Assembly (NCBI GenBank): GCA_021796155.1 | Contig: JAJYOO010000033.1 | Location: 1 to 12,787, forward strand | Length of the DNA: 12,787 bases | Reading direction: 5' to 3' | Source of the DNA: Chloroflexota bacterium | GTDB taxonomy: Bacteria > Chloroflexota > Anaerolineae > Anaerolineales > Villigracilaceae | Shown here: one piece after another, positions 12,647-12,787 of the stretch | How positions within the stretch are numbered: the first letter of the stretch is position 1 | Layout of the letters: every line of letters starts with the position of its first letter | Position numbers and translations under genes: made by a program | The notes under the pieces: model-generated | The model's input: the letters and a program-made list of their open reading frames with translations, nothing else | The model's database searches: none | Told to the model about the DNA's origin: nothing

Positions 12647-12787
12647 TAAAAGAGTCTCTCCTGTTTCGGTTCGTCGGTTTCATCGAGCCCATGCCAGCCA
12701 TATTTCTTCAAATCAACTTTATCTTTTATAAATACAATGCCTTCCTCTTCGAGAAGCATTCGCTGTTTCTCCGCGCCGGGTGGGAGG
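12646..12787 (-). CDS. Alkyltransferase-like (MGMT family) protein, C-terminal end only
   Basis: Only the last 46 residues are in the window: LPPGAEKQRMLLEEEGIVF, then KVDLKKYGWHGLDE and a charged tail. The pattern of a QRxLLxxEG stretch, a short basic turn, then VDLKKYxW is what I recall from the C-termini of alkyltransferase-like proteins, which recognise O6-alkylguanine and hand it to nucleotide excision repair without transferring the alkyl group. The PCHR-type active site is outside the window, so a true methyltransferase cannot be excluded. Its TAA overlaps the ATG of the phosphorylase by one base. The gene continues past the right edge. Confidence 0.6.
   Translation of the reverse strand, partial: LPPGAEKQRMLLEEEGIVFIKDKVDLKKYGWHGLDETDEPKQERLF

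Noticed and set aside
1..12787. CRISPR arrays, tRNA or rRNA genes, complete insertion sequences
   Set aside because: No regularly spaced direct repeats, cloverleaf-like segments, rRNA-like stretches or transposase genes were seen. The only Cas4-like signal is a 43-residue tail that does not imply a CRISPR locus.

Overview
The window most resembles a chromosomal segment of an uncultured or poorly characterised Chloroflexota bacterium, probably class Anaerolineae. This is inferred from the company of genes (nadK, a B-box-type zinc-finger membrane protein and recN; a DUF6391-like protein ahead of holA; a cysteine-rich lipoprotein with a TPTP-type linker) and from the REP-like intergenic palindromes. 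No rRNA or marker tree was available to confirm it.

Layout. (1) Positions 1-3331, plus strand, are housekeeping: the 3' tail of a Cas4/Dna2-like PD-(D/E)XK nuclease, NAD kinase interrupted by an apparent one-base frameshift, a zinc-finger membrane protein, and recN. The last three are tightly spaced and probably one operon. (2) Positions 3332-5747 form an accessory islet of different character: an AT-rich three-helix membrane protein, a truncated duplicate plus an intact copy of an orphan EF-Tu domain 2 protein separated by a REP-like inverted repeat, a strong terminator, and a minus-strand cysteine-rich lipoprotein. (3) Positions 5748-8074, plus strand, hold a MerR-type regulator with an RsbRD-like sensor half, a DUF6391-like membrane protein and holA (DNA polymerase III delta), separated by small palindromic repeats and closed by a terminator. 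(4) Positions 8132-12787 are all minus strand. In transcription order they are an alkyltransferase-like protein (3' end only), a uridine-phosphorylase-like nucleoside phosphorylase, a homocysteine S-methyltransferase, a small three-helix membrane protein, and after a 137-bp gap four tandem paralogues of a two-helix membrane protein family.

How the genes work together. nadK and recN are a common bacterial pairing (NADP supply and double-strand-break repair). The alkyltransferase-like, phosphorylase and methyltransferase genes overlap or nearly touch, so they are translationally coupled and may serve repair or salvage of alkylated or methylated metabolites; this is inference. The four paralogues form a compact operon with its own Shine-Dalgarno sites, a shared N-terminal motif (DLxANRxG) and a shared C-terminal soluble domain. 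Their function is unknown, and they are the most distinctive unexplained structure here.

Two points on quality and gene expression. Both the nuclease tail and nadK need a frame change to read as normal proteins, which suggests indel errors near the start of the sequence or real decay. Two genes (nadK and the DUF6391-like gene) have a perfect TATAAT box 6-7 bases before the ATG, which points to leaderless mRNAs.
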